Shown here: one piece after another, positions 15,541 to 22,813 of the stretch
Position numbering within the stretch: position 1 is the first letter of the stretch
Layout: every line of letters begins with the position of its first letter
Origin: Rikenellaceae bacterium
GTDB taxonomy: Bacteria > Bacteroidota > Bacteroidia > Bacteroidales > Rikenellaceae
Direction: 5' to 3'
Assembly (NCBI GenBank): GCA_902362705.1
Contig: CABIXK010000005.1
Span: 150,727 to 177,318, forward strand
Length of the DNA stretch: 26,592 nt
The notes under the pieces: generated by a model
The model's database searches: none
What the model was told of the DNA's origin: nothing
Seen by the model: the letters and a program-made list of their open reading frames with translations, nothing else
Position numbers and translations under genes: made by a program

Positions 15541-16476
15541 TCAGAGCAGGTTGCCGTATACGTATCCCGCCAGGGTCGCCATCGCGACTACGAGGGCCAC
15601 GTAGACCGCCGTTTTTTTCGTTCCCAGCACGCCGCGGATGACCAGCATGTTCGGCAGCGAGAGCGACGGACCGGCCAGCAGCAGCGCCAGCGCGGGACCC
15701 TTGCCCATGCCCGAGGCCATCAGCCCCTGGATGATCGGCACCTCGGTCAACGTGGCGAAATACATGAACGCCCCCGTGAACGAGGCGAAGAAGTTGGACC
15801 GCAGCGAGTCGCCGCCCACGGCCCAGGCGACCCACGCGTCGGGCACGATGCCTGCGACAGAGGTGCCGTCGTGCGTCGAACCGAGCAGGAACCCGGCCGT
15901 CGCGACGCCGATGGCCAGCAGCGGCAGTATCTGCTTGGCGAAGCCCCACGAGGCGAGGGCCCACTCCCGGTTCTCCTCGCTCCGCTCGTCGCGCAGCAGA
16001 GCGTGCGAGAGCGCCGCGACGGCCACGATCGTCGGCACGAGCGGTGCGAGCGCCGCGTCGTCGATCCGCAGATGGGCCAGCAGCGCGGCGCCTGCCGTCG
16101 CCGCCGCGCCGAGCGCCACCCGCGCGGGGTGCAGCTTGAGTATCCCGACCAGCGCCCCGCACAGCAGCAGCGCCGGACCGACGAGCGGCGCTCCGTAGCG
16201 GCCGATGAACCGCTGGATGCCGAACAGGCTCGCCCCCTCGCGGAGCAGCGGAATGAGCGCCATGCCCAGAGCCGTGTAGGCCACGATGCGTCCGAGCGTG
16301 TAGAGCAGGCCGTTTCGGAACACCCGCCGCCGGTCTCCGATCTGCCGGCCGATGAATCCCACGGCGGCGATGTTCGTCGCCAGCGGGCAGGGCGAGAGGG
16401 CCGTGAGCAGGCCCAGAAGAGAGGCCGTCAGAGCCGGTGTCGTGCTGTTGTCCAGCAATGTCTGCAACCACTCCAT
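15541..16476 (-). CDS. arsG: ArsG-family permease, putative organoarsenical efflux
   Basis: The 311-residue polytopic membrane protein begins MEWLQTLLDNSTTPALTASL and continues with LLGLLTALSPCPLATNIAAV, an N-terminal half related to the CcdA/DsbD transmembrane domain with Cys30 in SPCPLATN. The second half resembles permeases (FFASFTGAFMYFATLTEVPI, MASGMGKGPALALLLAGPS). The opening and the layout match the ArsG permeases described from the Bacteroides vulgatus ars operon, where ArsE and ArsF reduce nitroaromatic arsenicals and ArsG exports the aminoaromatic product. The family call is from remembered features, not alignment. ATG 16476 was chosen over upstream in-frame starts because it gives the conserved N-terminus; arsF ends 13 bases before it. 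ArsR control is likely as part of the same unit. Confidence 0.82.
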   Translation of the reverse strand: MEWLQTLLDNSTTPALTASLLGLLTALSPCPLATNIAAVGFIGRQIGDRRRVFRNGLLYTLGRIVAYTALGMALIPLLREGASLFGIQRFIGRYGAPLVGPALLLCGALVGILKLHPARVALGAAATAGAALLAHLRIDDAALAPLVPTIVAVAALSHALLRDERSEENREWALASWGFAKQILPLLAIGVATAGFLLGSTHDGTSVAGIVPDAWVAWAVGGDSLRSNFFASFTGAFMYFATLTEVPIIQGLMASGMGKGPALALLLAGPSLSLPNMLVIRGVLGTKKTAVYVALVVAMATLAGYVYGNLL

Positions 16477-16489
16477 GACCTCTATTCCA

Positions 16490-16915
16490 TCAGCGGTTCG
16501 ACCTTTGCCGCCACTGCGGCCCGAACTTCTCGGGGGCCGTCCGGGCGTTGGCGAAGGCATAGGCGGTCAGGTCTTCGCGGGTCTCCTCTCCCGCTTTCCA
16601 TCGGCTGACGACCAGCGACGACCAGCCGACCTCGTACGCTTCGGCGATCTTCGCGTTTTGTGCCTCGGAGATATCGATCGTTCGGAAAACGACCTGCCCT
16701 TGAGCCAGTTCGTCGGCGAATCGCGCCTCGATCGCCTCCCGTGCGTTTCGCTCTATGGCCCGGCAGGTGGCGCAGCGCTGCCGGCTGTGGAAGCAGAGCA
16801 CCTCGACCCGATCTTTTTGCGGCGCCTCTTCGGGGCGGGCCTCCCCCTGCGTGCCTCGGCCTGCGCAGGCGTACAGGCCGAGGCACAGGGCCGTCGTCAG
16901 AATGATTTTTTACAT
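16490..16915 (-). pseudogene. arsF: ArsF-family thioredoxin-like lipoprotein gene with a stop at codon 2
   Basis: Residues 39-141 (VLCFHSRQRCATCRAIERN, DISEAQNAKIAEAYEVGWSS, FANARTAPEKF) match the ArsF nitroreductase subunit, a thioredoxin-like protein with C48-x2-C51. The frame continues upstream through a lipoprotein signal (KIILTTALCLGLYAC, lipobox ending at Cys17) to an ATG at 16913-16915. The second codon, however, is TAA (plus 16910-16912); the expected reading would be ATG AAA AAA. One base, 16912, accounts for it. No in-frame ATG follows; GTG at 16801 would give a protein of about 103 residues without the signal. An ATT or CTG start is conceivable but would leave a poor signal peptide. 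The remaining codons look intact, so the lesion is recent, a sequencing error, or bypassed by an unusual start. The gene lies between arsR (60-base gap) and arsG. Confidence 0.75.
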
Positions 16916-16935
16916 TTCGTTCAGCATATTTGTAA

Positions 16936-16951
16936 TTCGTCGAAATACGAA
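16936..16951. promoter_or_regulatory. TTCGT-N6-ACGAA dyad between arsR and arsF
   Basis: A perfect 5-6-5 inverted repeat 20 bases upstream of the arsF ATG uses the same half-site (TTCGT/ACGAA) as the dyad at the arsR promoter. On the minus strand it overlaps TATTTCG, one base off the -7 consensus. It could be a second ArsR site or an internal promoter. Confidence 0.4.
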
Positions 16952-16975
16952 CATTGCGGCCCGAAAAAAATGCCG

Positions 16976-17302
16976 CTATTCGCAGCACCGCCCCTTTTCG
17001 CAGGCGCATTGTGCGAAGAACCTGCCGAAGAGCGCCGAGGCGATCCGCCAGTTTTCGCGGTCGATGCAGTACTTCACTTTGGGCGTTTCGATCTCGCCCT
17101 GGATCAGTCCCGCCTCCTTGAGCTCCTTCAGATGCTGCGAAACGGTGGCTTTGGAGATGGGCAGCACCTCGTGTATGTCGCCGAAAAAGCAGCAGTTCTG
17201 CCGGGCCAGAAATTCGAGTATCGCCATCCTCGCCGGGTGTCCCATCGCCTTGGCGAAGCGGGCCGCCTGCTCCTGCTCCGACGTATATTTTCTCTGCTCC
17301 AT
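16976..17302 (-). CDS. arsR: ArsR/SmtB-family metalloregulator
   Basis: The 108-residue winged-helix repressor has the recognition helix region LPISKATVSQHLKELKEAGL, preceded by AKAMGHPARMAILEFLARQ. Cys37-Cys38 (RQNCCFFGDIHEV) and a C-terminal cluster at Cys99, 101, 106 and 107 (CACEKGRCCE) could bind As(III) or another soft metal. In this family, metal binding releases DNA and turns on the operon. ATG 17302 (MEQRKYTSEQEQ) was chosen over an upstream in-frame start because the longer version would run through the promoter. It is the first gene of arsR-arsF-arsG and likely represses itself through the dyads around 17311-17346. Confidence 0.92.
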   Translation of the reverse strand: MEQRKYTSEQEQAARFAKAMGHPARMAILEFLARQNCCFFGDIHEVLPISKATVSQHLKELKEAGLIQGEIETPKVKYCIDRENWRIASALFGRFFAQCACEKGRCCE

Positions 17303-17310
17303 CGGTTTCT

Positions 17311-17337
17311 TATTCGTTGTTTGCAAAACTACGAATA
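17311..17337. promoter_or_regulatory. Candidate ArsR operator, nested dyads
   Basis: TATTCGT (17311-17317) and ACGAATA (17331-17337) are perfect 7-base inverted arms around 13 bases. Within 1 base of the same centre lies the palindrome TTTGCAAA (17320-17327). The structure begins 8 bases upstream of the arsR ATG and covers the -7 element. A further ACGAA-N6-TTCGT dyad (17331-17346) overlaps its right arm. Confidence 0.55.
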
Positions 17338-17354
17338 ATATTTCGTGCTGCCAA
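17324..17354 (-). promoter_or_regulatory. Promoter of arsR
   Basis: On the minus strand TAGTTTTG (plus 17324-17331) fits TAnnTTTG; a TTG (plus 17352-17354) stands 20 bases upstream, one more than the common 19. The -7 element ends about 20 bases before the ATG. Confidence 0.6.
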
Positions 17355-17444
17355 ATATTTTTCCGTTTTTTTGCCGCATGGCTGCCACTGCGGTGCGACA
17401 TTTCGGGCACACGCCGCGGTGCGCCCTGCCGCCGCCGGCGATGG

Positions 17445-18170
17445 CTATTCCATCGGCCGGATCCGCACCTCGGTGATCCCCTCCAGCTCGCGGGCGAGGC
17501 GCTCGGTGTCGGTGAGCTCCTCCACCTCGCCGTAGTGGTAGGGGTAGAAGATCGCGGGCCGCAGCGCCTTCACGGCGGCGACGGCCTGATCCACGGTCAT
17601 CGTGTAGGGCTGGTTCACGGGAAGAAAGGCAATGTCGATTCCGCGCAGCGCCTCCATCTCGGGCGTGGGCTCCGTGTCGCCCGCGATGTAGATGCGCGTG
17701 CCGCCCAGCGTCAGGACATAGCCGCAGTCCTCGCGCGCGGCGGGGTGGAAGTCGAGGTGCCCCTCCGTGGTGTTGTAGGCGGCCACGGCCTCCACCGTCA
17801 CCCCCGGACGCGGCGTGGCGACGCTGCCCGGCCGCATGACCGTGCACCCCTCCATGTCGAAGGCTTCGGCCGTGGTCCGGTCGCAGAGCAGCTCCGTCTC
17901 GCGCACCTGCACCGCCTCCACGGCGGCCCGGTCGAAGTGGTCGTAGTGGGAGTGGGTGACCAGGATCAGGTCGGCCTTGGGCAGCGAGGCGTAGTCGGCG
18001 TATTCGCCCACCGGGTCGACGTAGATCCGACGCCCCTCGTGCTCGATGGCCAGCGAGGCGTGGCGGAAAAAGTGGAGCGTGGCCTGCGAGCCGTCGCGGA
18101 GCGTCAGCGTGTCGGCGGGGTAGGTCGGCGCGTCGTTGCGGTTGCGGCCGAAGAGGGAGATCAGTGACAT
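17445..18170 (-). CDS. MBL-fold metal-dependent hydrolase, UlaG/UPF0173-like
   Basis: The 241-residue cytoplasmic protein (start MSLISLFGRNRNDAP) has the metallo-beta-lactamase fold of the UlaG/UPF0173 type. The metal motif H73-S-H75-Y-D77-H78 lies in ILVTHSHYDHFD, a further metal Asp in IYIAGDTEPTPEM, and a late His in IFYPYHYGEVEEL. Members hydrolyse phosphodiester, lactone or similar bonds; the substrate here is unknown. The frame extends upstream, but ATG 18170 gives the conserved start and the upstream sequence is intergenic repeat. It is transcribed alone: arsR has its own promoter 142 bases further on. No full-consensus promoter is visible; the nearest is TATCTTGTG around 18227-18235 on the minus strand, with one mismatch. 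Confidence 0.88.
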   Translation of the reverse strand: MSLISLFGRNRNDAPTYPADTLTLRDGSQATLHFFRHASLAIEHEGRRIYVDPVGEYADYASLPKADLILVTHSHYDHFDRAAVEAVQVRETELLCDRTTAEAFDMEGCTVMRPGSVATPRPGVTVEAVAAYNTTEGHLDFHPAAREDCGYVLTLGGTRIYIAGDTEPTPEMEALRGIDIAFLPVNQPYTMTVDQAVAAVKALRPAIFYPYHYGEVEELTDTERLARELEGITEVRIRPME

Positions 18171-18524
18171 GGCTTTGATTATCAGCTTATTCGTTTTTCT
18201 TGTGTCGCGGGATGGCGTTCCCGATGCACAAGATACGCAAAAAATCGAAAACGCGAAGCCGAAAATCGAAAATGGGGGAGGGTCGTAGCCGGGGGTGGCT
18301 GCGTGCACGACGGTGGCTGGAGGCCTCCCCCGGCGAGGGGGTGCGCTTTCGGCTCGCAGAGCCGGCGGGCCGCAGCCAGCGGCGGCGAAGGCCCGAAAAG
18401 CGGAGGGGCATAATGGCCCGGCCGTTGCCCCTCGTCGGCCGGGCCCATTATTTTTTTCGTGCCGGCATGCAGTATTCGCCGCCTCGGCCGTTTATAGAGC
18501 AACGAAACCAACTCAACAACGCAA
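18171..18524 (+). other. 354-base intergenic region with heptads, GC-rich folds and an orphan terminator
   Basis: No protein gene is supported here. Reading rightwards: four 7-base units (18245-18272, types TCGAAAA and CCGAAAA) run into TGGGGGAGGG. A GC-rich segment follows with CGGCTC-GCA-GAGCCG (perfect 6-bp hairpin) and the reverse complement of the 13-mer CGCCGGGGGAGGC (18323-18335) also found at 12079-12091. A strong terminator at 18410-18457 follows, then 67 bases to the lipoprotein ATG. No consensus promoter was found on the plus strand. Confidence 0.5.
18403..18457 (+). terminator. Orphan rho-independent terminator with a competing stem
   Basis: 18410-18423 (ATAATGGCCCGGCC) pairs with 18437-18451 (GGCCGGGCCCATTAT): 14 bp with one bulged C, a 13-base loop, then a T-run to 18457. 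No plus-strand gene lies between the terminator at 15527 and this one. GAGGGGC at 18403-18409 is exactly complementary to GCCCCTC at 18427-18433 inside the loop. That earlier pairing would exclude the terminator stem. Confidence 0.7.
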
Positions 18525-19469
18525 ATGAAAAAAGTTCTTTTGATGGCCGCGGCTGCGGCTACGCTGTTCTCCTCGTGCATGAACAACAGCGACAACGGCT
18601 ACGGCGAGCTCGAGCCCGTGATCCCCGGTCTTCAGATCTACGACTACGCATCGGTGCAGAACCGCATCGCCATGCAGCCCATCGACATGGCCCTGCGTCT
18701 GGCGATCCTCGAGGCCGAGGCCGACAAGCAGGAGGCCGCCACGGGCACGCGTCCGGCGCTCGAGCAGGTGCGCGTGGGCGCTACGCAGGTCTACGAGCGC
18801 TTCTTCGGTCAGAACAACGGCACCAAGATCGAGTCGGTGCCCGAAGGCTACCGCATCACGTTCGCTCCCACGACGATCAAGGACTACTATATGTGCAAGG
18901 GCACGATGACCGTCAAGACCGACGGCAAGCCCTTGAACGCGAGCCCCGTGCCCTGGACCGTCGAGCTCGATCCGGGCTTCCAGGTGCTCCTGGCCACGAG
19001 CGGCGCGCAGAGCTACCAGGCCGTCGACATGACGGCGGGCGAGTTCTCTATCGGCCGTCTCAACGGGCTCTACCAGATCACGATGCGCAACGTGGAGGTG
19101 GCGCAGAGCGGCAAGTCGATCCGCTCGGCATGGGACGGCTCCTTCACGCTGACGCCTCCCCTGGGCGGTGAGAATCTGGCCTGGTCGGACCTCTCGGAGA
19201 AGACCTTCACCTTCGACGGCAGCGCACGCGGCGCTTCGCTCTTCTCGCTCGACAACGCCACGTCGCTCGAATTTGCCTACGAGGCGGAGAAGGGCGTATT
19301 CGGCAGCCCCTACCAGATCCAGGGCGGCAAGGAGACCTGCCGTCTGCTCAACGGCGCGCTGCTCACCGAGACCTTCCCCTCGCCCCTGGTGACCATCACC
19401 TGGACGCTGCTGGGCAACTACCGCCTGCACCAGACCATCGTCTACAACGGCCACACCGTGACGCGCTAA
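18525..19469 (+). CDS. Lipoprotein of unknown function
   Basis: The 314-residue protein has a lipoprotein signal (MKKVLLMAAAAATLFSSC, lipobox LFSSC at residue 18), so it should be anchored in a membrane facing the periplasm or cell surface. I do not recognise the mature protein. It has an early helical-looking part (residues ~40-95) and then a beta-rich remainder with repeated short strands (ITMRNVEVAQSG, GSFTLTPPLGG, KTFTFDGSARGASLFSL). No catalytic motif or metal site is evident. It stands alone, with a structured leader upstream and its own terminator downstream. Composition and codon use match its neighbours. It could be a surface or cell-envelope DUF lipoprotein, as is common in Bacteroidota. 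Confidence 0.85.
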   Translation: MKKVLLMAAAAATLFSSCMNNSDNGYGELEPVIPGLQIYDYASVQNRIAMQPIDMALRLAILEAEADKQEAATGTRPALEQVRVGATQVYERFFGQNNGTKIESVPEGYRITFAPTTIKDYYMCKGTMTVKTDGKPLNASPVPWTVELDPGFQVLLATSGAQSYQAVDMTAGEFSIGRLNGLYQITMRNVEVAQSGKSIRSAWDGSFTLTPPLGGENLAWSDLSEKTFTFDGSARGASLFSLDNATSLEFAYEAEKGVFGSPYQIQGGKETCRLLNGALLTETFPSPLVTITWTLLGNYRLHQTIVYNGHTVTR

Positions 19470-19493
19470 ACCGCCGCGATGCCCGACATGCGC

Positions 19494-19534
19494 GAACGGC
19501 GCTCCTCGCAAGAGGGGCGCCGTTCCGTCTTTTT
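19494..19534 (+). terminator. Terminator after the lipoprotein gene
   Basis: GAACGGCGCTCCTC (19494-19507) pairs with GAGGGGCGCCGTTC (19512-19525) over 14 bp with one G-T wobble and a 4-base GCAA loop, followed by CGTC and TTTTT. It lies between this gene and the convergent addA. Confidence 0.9.
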
Positions 19535-19567
19535 CGCGGGGGCGGGTTTCCGCATGCCGCTGCGCGG

Positions 19568-22500
19568 CTACTCGACCCGCTCGATCCGCCCCAGCGCGAC
19601 GTACCACACGTAGCCCTCGGTCTCGGTGTAGCCCATCCCGCGCAGCAGCGCGAGGTAGTCGCCGATCTGCCGGGCGTAGCGCTGAGGCTCGGGGGCGCCG
19701 AACTTGTAGTCGACGGCCACGGCGCGCCGGCCGCGCAGCATCACGCGGTCGGGGCGCCGGACCGAGCCGCTGCCCGGCACCACGATCTCGTTTTCGTTGC
19801 GCACCTCGTCCCACCCGTCGCCGAACCACTCGCGGGCGGCGGGGTGCTCCAGCGCGCGGTCGATCGCCTCGCGGAGCTGCTGCGCCTGCGCGGCGTCGAG
19901 GCTCCCGTCGGCCTGCATGCGCTCCACGGCGCCGCGGATGTCGGCCTCCGACGTCGCGCACTCGAAGGCCTTGTGCATCAGTATGCCGAAGTTGCGCGGC
20001 GAGAGTTCCCGCTCGCCCTGTTCGAAGTAGCGCTGCGAGGGCAGCCGCAGCCGCAACCGCACGGGCGAGGTAGGGTAGTCCCGCACCACGGCGTGCTCGG
20101 CCCCCTCCTCCCGCCCGCCCGGGGCGGGGCCGGCGAAGGTGCCGAACTCGAACCGCTCGCCCGCCTCCGTGCGCTCGTAGCGCCCCTCCGCATCGCCGAT
20201 GCGCACGCGCCCCTGCTCCGCGGCGAGGTTTTGCAGCAGCAGCCCGCCCACCGTGCGCGCCGACCGCTGGGGGATGAACACGTGGAGCGACTCGGCCGCG
20301 CGCGTGAGCGCCACGTAGAGCAGGTTCACGTTGTCGACATGGGTGTAGACCAGCTCGCGGTAGTACTCCTCCGAAAACCCCGACTCGGCCATCGCCTTGC
20401 GGTAGCGCACCGGAAAGCGCCCCACGGCCGCCGCCTCGCCGTCGCGGGCCTCGGCCCAGACGATGTTCTGTACGCCGCTCGCGCGCGGGTCGAGCGGCCA
20501 CGAGCACCAGGGGATCACCACGGCGCGACGCTCCAAACCCTTGGCCTTGTGCACGGTGGTGATCTCCACGGCCCGCTCGCTCCGCTCCGTGGTCAGCGAG
20601 CGGCGGCTGCCCTGCTCGTCCCACCAGCGCAGGAAGAGGGGGATGTCGGCGATTCTGTTCGCCCCGAAGGCGATGATCTGCTCGTGCAGCGCCTGCAGGT
20701 AGGCCGTCTCGGCGGGGCGGTGTTGCAGGTCGTAGCGCATGACGATCCGCTCGAAGGCCTCCTCGGGCGCGTGGAGGCGCAGCGTGCGGAAGAAGGCGCG
20801 CTCGTCGTCGTCGAGCGGCCGGTCGAACGGTCGGCCGAGGTATTGGTTGTAGAGCGCGCGGTGCAGCTTGTCGGCGGGGTTGAGGGCCAGGCGCAGGGCC
20901 GCCGTGACGAAGGCGCACACGGGGGCGCGGCCCACCACGAGCGCCTCCTGCGTCATCACGTCGAAGCGGTAGCGCTCCTCGGCGTTGCGCTGCTTGAAGT
21001 CGAGCAGCTCGGCGGCGACCTTGGCGCCGTCGGTGGCGCTGCGCACCAGCACGAGGATGTCGGCGGGACGGAATCCGGCGTCGATGAGGCGGCAGATACG
21101 CTCGACCACAGGGGGCCGCTCGGCGAAGGTCTCGATCGCCACGTAGCCCTCGCCGGCGTTGCGCCGGCGGGGTTGCTGCGCGTGGTCGCGGTAGGCGTCG
21201 GCGAGCGTGTCGCGCAGGGTCTCGGCCGTCGGGGCGCTCACCTCGCCGCGCGCCGCCGCCTCGTCGAGCGTGCGGTTCAGCTCGCGGTTGTCGCTCTCGA
21301 CGATGCGCGCGATCGCCGCGTTGTTGAACGCCACCACCGCGGGCAGCGAGCGCCAGTTTTCGCGCAGGTCCACCACCTCCGTGTCGTCCGTGCCCAGCGC
21401 CTCGGCGGCCCCTGCGCGGAGGATCCGCCAGTCGCCGCCCCGCCAGCGGTAGATCGACTGCTTGATGTCGCCCACCAGCACCACCGACGTGGCGGTCGAC
21501 TGCGCCATGGCGTTGTGCAGCAGCGGCAGGAAGTTCTCCCACTCGCGCTCCGAGGTGTCCTGGAACTCGTCGATCATGAAGCGGTCGAAGCGGTTGCCCA
21601 CCTTCTCGTAGATGAAGGGGGCGTCGTTGCGCCCGATGAACTCGGAGAGCAGGTATTTGGTTTCCGACAGCAGCATGGTGTTCTGCTCGTCGCACATGCG
21701 CTGCACCTGGGCGTAGAGGTCCGCGAGCAGCGCGAAGCTGCGGTAGTTCTCCCGGATGAGATCGCTCGTGTTCCACTGCCGCAGGTTGTCGTCGTAGAGG
21801 GCGCACATGCGTCGCAGAAGGGGTTGCAGCGCGCCGACGAGCGGCGCGGCGGGCGAGCCGGCCGCGCACCATCCGTCGGTCGAGGCGGCGCGCTTGGCCA
21901 CGGTGGCCGTGTAGGGTTTCGGACCTTCGGCCGCCACCGCGTAGAAGTAGTTGGCGAAGCTGCGGCTCTTGCCCGCGAAGTCGGCGGCCGTGCACCCGGC
22001 GTCGGCGATCAGCCGCACGGCGCTCTCGGCCAGCTTGCGCATCTGCTGCCGCGTGCGCTCGGCCCGGGAGGTAGCCTCGCGCACGATGCGCGCCAGCTCC
22101 TCGCGGGGCCGGGCTGCGGACAGGGCCTCCTTGTTGCGCTCCTTGAAGAGCTCGCCGCCGAGCGCGAGGATGCCGTCGCGGATGTCCCACTTGCGCCCCT
22201 CGGCGATCCGCTCCTCGACGAACTCGGTGAGCCAGCGCCGTAGCTCCTCGTCGACGGTGATGCGCTCGACGAGCGTGTCGGCGCTGCGCGTGAGCACCGA
22301 GGCGGTCTCGATCTCGACGTTGTAGTCGAGGTCCATGCCCAGCTCCTTGATGAAAGCGCGCAGGATGCGCTGGAAGAAGGTGTCGATCGTGAGCACCGTG
22401 AAGCGCGAGTAGTCGTGCAGGATGCGCGAGCGCACCTCGCGGGCACGGCGACGCACCGTCGCGGCGTCGAGCCGCAACTCGCGGCAGAGATCCTCCAGGT

Positions 22501-22702
22501 AGCCGCTCGGGGCCCCCGAGGCGAGCGCGTGGATCTCCTTGAGTATGCGCCGCTTCATCTCCTCGGTGGCCTTGTTGGTGAAGGTCACGGCGAGGATGTG
22601 GCGGTAGCGCTCGGGGTTTTCCACCGTGTCGCGCACGTATTTGTAGGCCAGCTGGTAGGTCTTTCCCGACCCCGCGCTCGCATTGAGGATTCTCGCTCTC
22701 AC
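19568..22702 (-). CDS. addA: AddA-like UvrD-family helicase/nuclease
   Basis: AddA is the helicase-nuclease subunit of the AddAB enzyme, which resects double-strand breaks for recombination. The 1044-residue protein has all the SF1 motifs: Walker A at residues 8-15 (ASAGSGKT), TFTNKATEEMK, DEFQDTSEREWENF, VLVGDIKQSIYRWRGGD, ENWRSLPAVVAFNN, TTVHKAKGLERRAVVIPW and NLLYVALTRAAESLHVF. The C-terminal RecB-type nuclease has GILMHKAFE, RPDRVML, AVDYKFG and QIGDYLALL, so the nuclease looks active. The start is a GTG at 22702, needed because Walker A begins at residue 8. A promoter lies 25 bases upstream. It is divergent from the GIN-domain gene and addB, so the two subunits are transcribed separately. 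It is convergent with the lipoprotein gene. Confidence 0.9.
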   Translation of the reverse strand: MRARILNASAGSGKTYQLAYKYVRDTVENPERYRHILAVTFTNKATEEMKRRILKEIHALASGAPSGYLEDLCRELRLDAATVRRRAREVRSRILHDYSRFTVLTIDTFFQRILRAFIKELGMDLDYNVEIETASVLTRSADTLVERITVDEELRRWLTEFVEERIAEGRKWDIRDGILALGGELFKERNKEALSAARPREELARIVREATSRAERTRQQMRKLAESAVRLIADAGCTAADFAGKSRSFANYFYAVAAEGPKPYTATVAKRAASTDGWCAAGSPAAPLVGALQPLLRRMCALYDDNLRQWNTSDLIRENYRSFALLADLYAQVQRMCDEQNTMLLSETKYLLSEFIGRNDAPFIYEKVGNRFDRFMIDEFQDTSEREWENFLPLLHNAMAQSTATSVVLVGDIKQSIYRWRGGDWRILRAGAAEALGTDDTEVVDLRENWRSLPAVVAFNNAAIARIVESDNRELNRTLDEAAARGEVSAPTAETLRDTLADAYRDHAQQPRRRNAGEGYVAIETFAERPPVVERICRLIDAGFRPADILVLVRSATDGAKVAAELLDFKQRNAEERYRFDVMTQEALVVGRAPVCAFVTAALRLALNPADKLHRALYNQYLGRPFDRPLDDDERAFFRTLRLHAPEEAFERIVMRYDLQHRPAETAYLQALHEQIIAFGANRIADIPLFLRWWDEQGSRRSLTTERSERAVEITTVHKAKGLERRAVVIPWCSWPLDPRASGVQNIVWAEARDGEAAAVGRFPVRYRKAMAESGFSEEYYRELVYTHVDNVNLLYVALTRAAESLHVFIPQRSARTVGGLLLQNLAAEQGRVRIGDAEGRYERTEAGERFEFGTFAGPAPGGREEGAEHAVVRDYPTSPVRLRLRLPSQRYFEQGERELSPRNFGILMHKAFECATSEADIRGAVERMQADGSLDAAQAQQLREAIDRALEHPAAREWFGDGWDEVRNENEIVVPGSGSVRRPDRVMLRGRRAVAVDYKFGAPEPQRYARQIGDYLALLRGMGYTETEGYVWYVALGRIERVE

Positions 22703-22727
22703 GCCCGTCTTTTCGTTTGGTCCGAAA

Positions 22728-22757
22728 CAAAAGTACGAAACAAATCGCGAACGACAA
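22728..22757 (-). promoter_or_regulatory. Promoter of addA
   Basis: On the minus strand TTG (plus 22755-22757) is followed after exactly 19 bases by TACTTTTG (plus 22728-22735), a full consensus match. It supports the GTG start at 22702. No equally good promoter was found on the plus strand for the divergent gene at 22814. Confidence 0.8.
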
Positions 22758-22813
22758 GGAGCGTTTGGCGGGATTTTCGTAAATTAGCCCCTGAATTGAC
22801 AAACCGAAACGAT

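Noticed and set aside
16482..17009. A 175-residue minus-strand frame overlapping arsF
   Set aside because: It avoids the codon-2 stop, but its translation is Arg/Gly/Pro-rich without homology, while the other frame carries the ArsF motifs.
19844..22243. A 799-residue plus-strand open frame opposite addA
   Set aside because: It is antisense to well-conserved helicase motifs and has the Val/Leu/Arg/Gly/His bias typical of antisense frames at this GC content.
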